From positions 1 through 64,000 of the forward strand of contig JAFEDH010000004.1 in assembly GCA_018241695.1 (NCBI GenBank): a stretch of 64,000 nt of DNA. The letters run 5' to 3'. The DNA is from Pseudomonadota bacterium. GTDB taxonomy: Bacteria > Pseudomonadota > Gammaproteobacteria > Burkholderiales > Rhodocyclaceae. Each line of letters starts with the position of its first letter. Position 1 is the first letter of the stretch. This document shows, piece after piece, positions 62,439-64,000 of this stretch. The notes beneath the pieces are model-generated. The model did not search any database, was not told the origin of the DNA, and worked only from the letters and a program-made list of their open reading frames with translations. A program made the position numbers and the translations under genes.

Positions 62439-63509
62439 ATGAGCGATGGCACTTCTGCCGGTGATGCGCCGGTCAGGCTCACACGGTTTTCCCATGGTGG
62501 CGGCTGTGGTTGCAAGATCGCGCCCGGCGTATTGCAGCAAATATTGGCCCGTACACCGGCGGGCCTGCTGCCGCCACAGCTGATGGTGGGTATCGAATCC
62601 TCCGACGATGCGGCGGTGTACCGGCTCAACGACCAGCAGGCCATCGTCGCCACCACCGACTTTTTCACCCCGATCGTGGACGATCCCTTCGACTTCGGCC
62701 GCATCGCCGCCACCAATGCGCTTTCCGATGTGTACGCCATGGGCGGTACGCCGCTCTTCGCCCTCGCCCTGGTCGGCATGCCGCTGGACCGGCTGCCGCT
62801 GGAGGTGGTGGGACGCATCCTCGAAGGCGGGGCGAGTGTGTGCCGCGCGGCCGGCATTCCCATCGCCGGTGGCCACAGCATCGATGTGCCGGAGCCGATC
62901 TATGGCCTGGTCGGCATCGGCCTCGTCCACCCCGACCGGGTCAAGCGCAACGACCGCGCCCGTGCCGGAGACGTGATCATCCTGGGCAAGCCGCTGGGCA
63001 TCGGCATTCTTTCCGCCGCGCTGAAAAAGGATCTGCTCTCCGCCGCGGGCTACGCCGAGATGGTGCGCTGGACCACGTTGCTCAACCGGCCCGGTACCAC
63101 ACTGGCCGACATGGAAGGCATTCATGCGGTGACCGATGTGACCGGCTTCGGTCTGGCCGGCCATCTGCTGGAAATCTGCCGTGGTTCGGGGCTGGGTGCA
63201 CGGATCGGTTTTTCCCGTCTGCCGCTTCTCGCCGAAGCGGTGGAACATGCCCGGGCCGGCATCGCCACCGGTGCTTCGGCCCGCAACTGGTCGGCGTATG
63301 GCGCCGAAGTACATCCGGAGGCGGACATCGCGGACTGGCAGCGTAACCTGCTCACCGATCCGCAGACCAGCGGTGGCCTGCTGGTGAGCTGCTCGCCCGG
63401 TGCGGCAGAGGCGGTGCTGGCGCTGTTTCATCATGAAGGCTTCGAGGCGGCTGCGATTGGTACGATGACGCACGGCCCGGCGCAGCTCGCCGTGGGGCTC
63501 GACGGCTAA
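62439..63509 (+). CDS. selD: SelD, selenophosphate synthetase
   Basis: 356 aa from the ATG at 62439, chosen for a GGAG site 6 bases upstream and because its length fits E. coli SelD; in-frame ATGs at 62361 and 62373 would overlap the selU start region. The catalytic Cys23 and Lys26 lie in SHGGGCGCKIAPG, so this is the Cys and not the selenocysteine form. ATP-binding Asp-rich segments (IESSDDAAVYRL; TTDFFTPIVDDPFDFG) and GGHSIDVPEPIYGLVGIG complete the family pattern. It is divergent from selU. Confidence 0.96.
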   Translation: MSDGTSAGDAPVRLTRFSHGGGCGCKIAPGVLQQILARTPAGLLPPQLMVGIESSDDAAVYRLNDQQAIVATTDFFTPIVDDPFDFGRIAATNALSDVYAMGGTPLFALALVGMPLDRLPLEVVGRILEGGASVCRAAGIPIAGGHSIDVPEPIYGLVGIGLVHPDRVKRNDRARAGDVIILGKPLGIGILSAALKKDLLSAAGYAEMVRWTTLLNRPGTTLADMEGIHAVTDVTGFGLAGHLLEICRGSGLGARIGFSRLPLLAEAVEHARAGIATGASARNWSAYGAEVHPEADIADWQRNLLTDPQTSGGLLVSCSPGAAEAVLALFHHEGFEAAAIGTMTHGPAQLAVGLDG

Positions 63510-63583
63510 CATCCGCCGGACGCGGCTGCCACGCACACCGGATGAGCCGCGCATCCGGACAGATACAGTGAAGGAGATACGGC

Positions 63584-64000
63584 ATGTCCGCAACCCGCAC
63601 CGAACATGACAGCTTCGGCCCCATCGAGGTGCCGGCCGGGCGCCTCTGGGGTGCGCAGACCCAACGCTCCTTGCAGAACTTCGCGATTTCCACCGAACGT
63701 ATGCCGCAGGTGCTGGTGCTGGCACTGGCGGAAGTGAAGCGGGCCTGCGCCCTGGCTAACCGGCAGCTGGGCCTGCTCGACGATGCCCGGGCCGAGGCCA
63801 TCATCGCCGCGGCAGGGGAGATCGCCGACGGGCGACACGCCGATGAGTTTCCGCTCTCCGTGTGGCAGACCGGCTCGGGCACGCAGACCAACATGAACCT
63901 CAACGAGGTGATCGCCAACCGTGCCTCCGAGCTGCTGGGCGGCGGGCGCGGTGCCGAACGCCGGGTGCATCCCAACGACGATGTGAACCGGGGCCAGTCT
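63584..64000 (+). CDS. fumC: Class II fumarase, 5' part
   Basis: 139 residues are present; the gene continues beyond the right edge. The N-terminus ([22 protein letters not shown]) and the [19 protein letters not shown] substrate-binding signature are those of FumC. It converts fumarate to malate. AAGGAG precedes the ATG. Confidence 0.95.
   Translation, partial: MSATRTEHDSFGPIEVPAGRLWGAQTQRSLQNFAISTERMPQVLVLALAEVKRACALANRQLGLLDDARAEAIIAAAGEIADGRHADEFPLSVWQTGSGTQTNMNLNEVIANRASELLGGGRGAERRVHPNDDVNRGQS

Overview
The window is a high-GC proteobacterial chromosome segment centred on the replication origin. Gene order and content (rpmH-rnpA-yidD-yidC-mnmE-mnmG-rsmG-parA-parB-atp on one arm, dnaA-dnaN-gyrB on the other, a DUF971-ubiE-Tim44-ubiJ block, and a cytochrome cd1 nitrite reductase cluster) suggest a denitrifying betaproteobacterium, probably from the Rhodocyclales/Sterolibacteriaceae neighbourhood. 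The taxonomic placement is inference from gene content only. No rRNA, tRNA, insertion sequence or CRISPR array was seen.

Region by region: (1) 1-7164, minus: a two-partner secretion pair, a giant exoprotein (tpsA, running off the left edge) and its outer-membrane transporter (tpsB). (2) 7250-9599, plus: two tandem single-domain cyclic-nucleotide-binding proteins, a lytic transglycosylase and a class II glutamine amidotransferase. (3) 9604-17856, minus: a compact nirS-M-C-F-DL-G-H-J-N operon for nitrite reductase and heme d1 synthesis, headed by a perfect FNR/DNR-type palindrome; nirE is absent from it. (4) 18008-26776: a tripartite MacAB-like exporter with a TolC-like protein (minus), divergent from an RND adaptor and pump (plus). 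(5) 26863-31601, plus: a HIT protein, a large protein with a PilZ-like C-terminus, DUF971, ubiE, a Tim44-like protein and ubiJ, ending at a strong bidirectional hairpin terminator. (6) 31747-38700, minus: the complete atpIBEFHAGDC operon. (7) 38854-46933, minus: parB, parA, rsmG, mnmG, a tandem pair of parS sites, mnmE, yidC, yidD, rnpA and rpmH. (8) 46934-52453: the origin region with DnaA boxes, dnaA, dnaN and gyrB. (9) 52528-58370: an acyl carrier protein plus ketosynthase pair, then rpfG-rpfC and the convergent rpfF, forming a complete diffusible-signal-factor (DSF) quorum-sensing locus. (10) 58582-64000: a DUF4197 protein, a phosphotransferase, an orphan protein, divergent selU and selD, and the start of fumC.

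Genes point away from about 47 kb on both sides, as expected at an origin. The most interesting parts are the DSF locus beside a private ACP/ketosynthase pair, the parS sites abutting a predicted promoter of the mnmG-rsmG-parAB operon, and the Gly-rich repetitive tail of the exoprotein.
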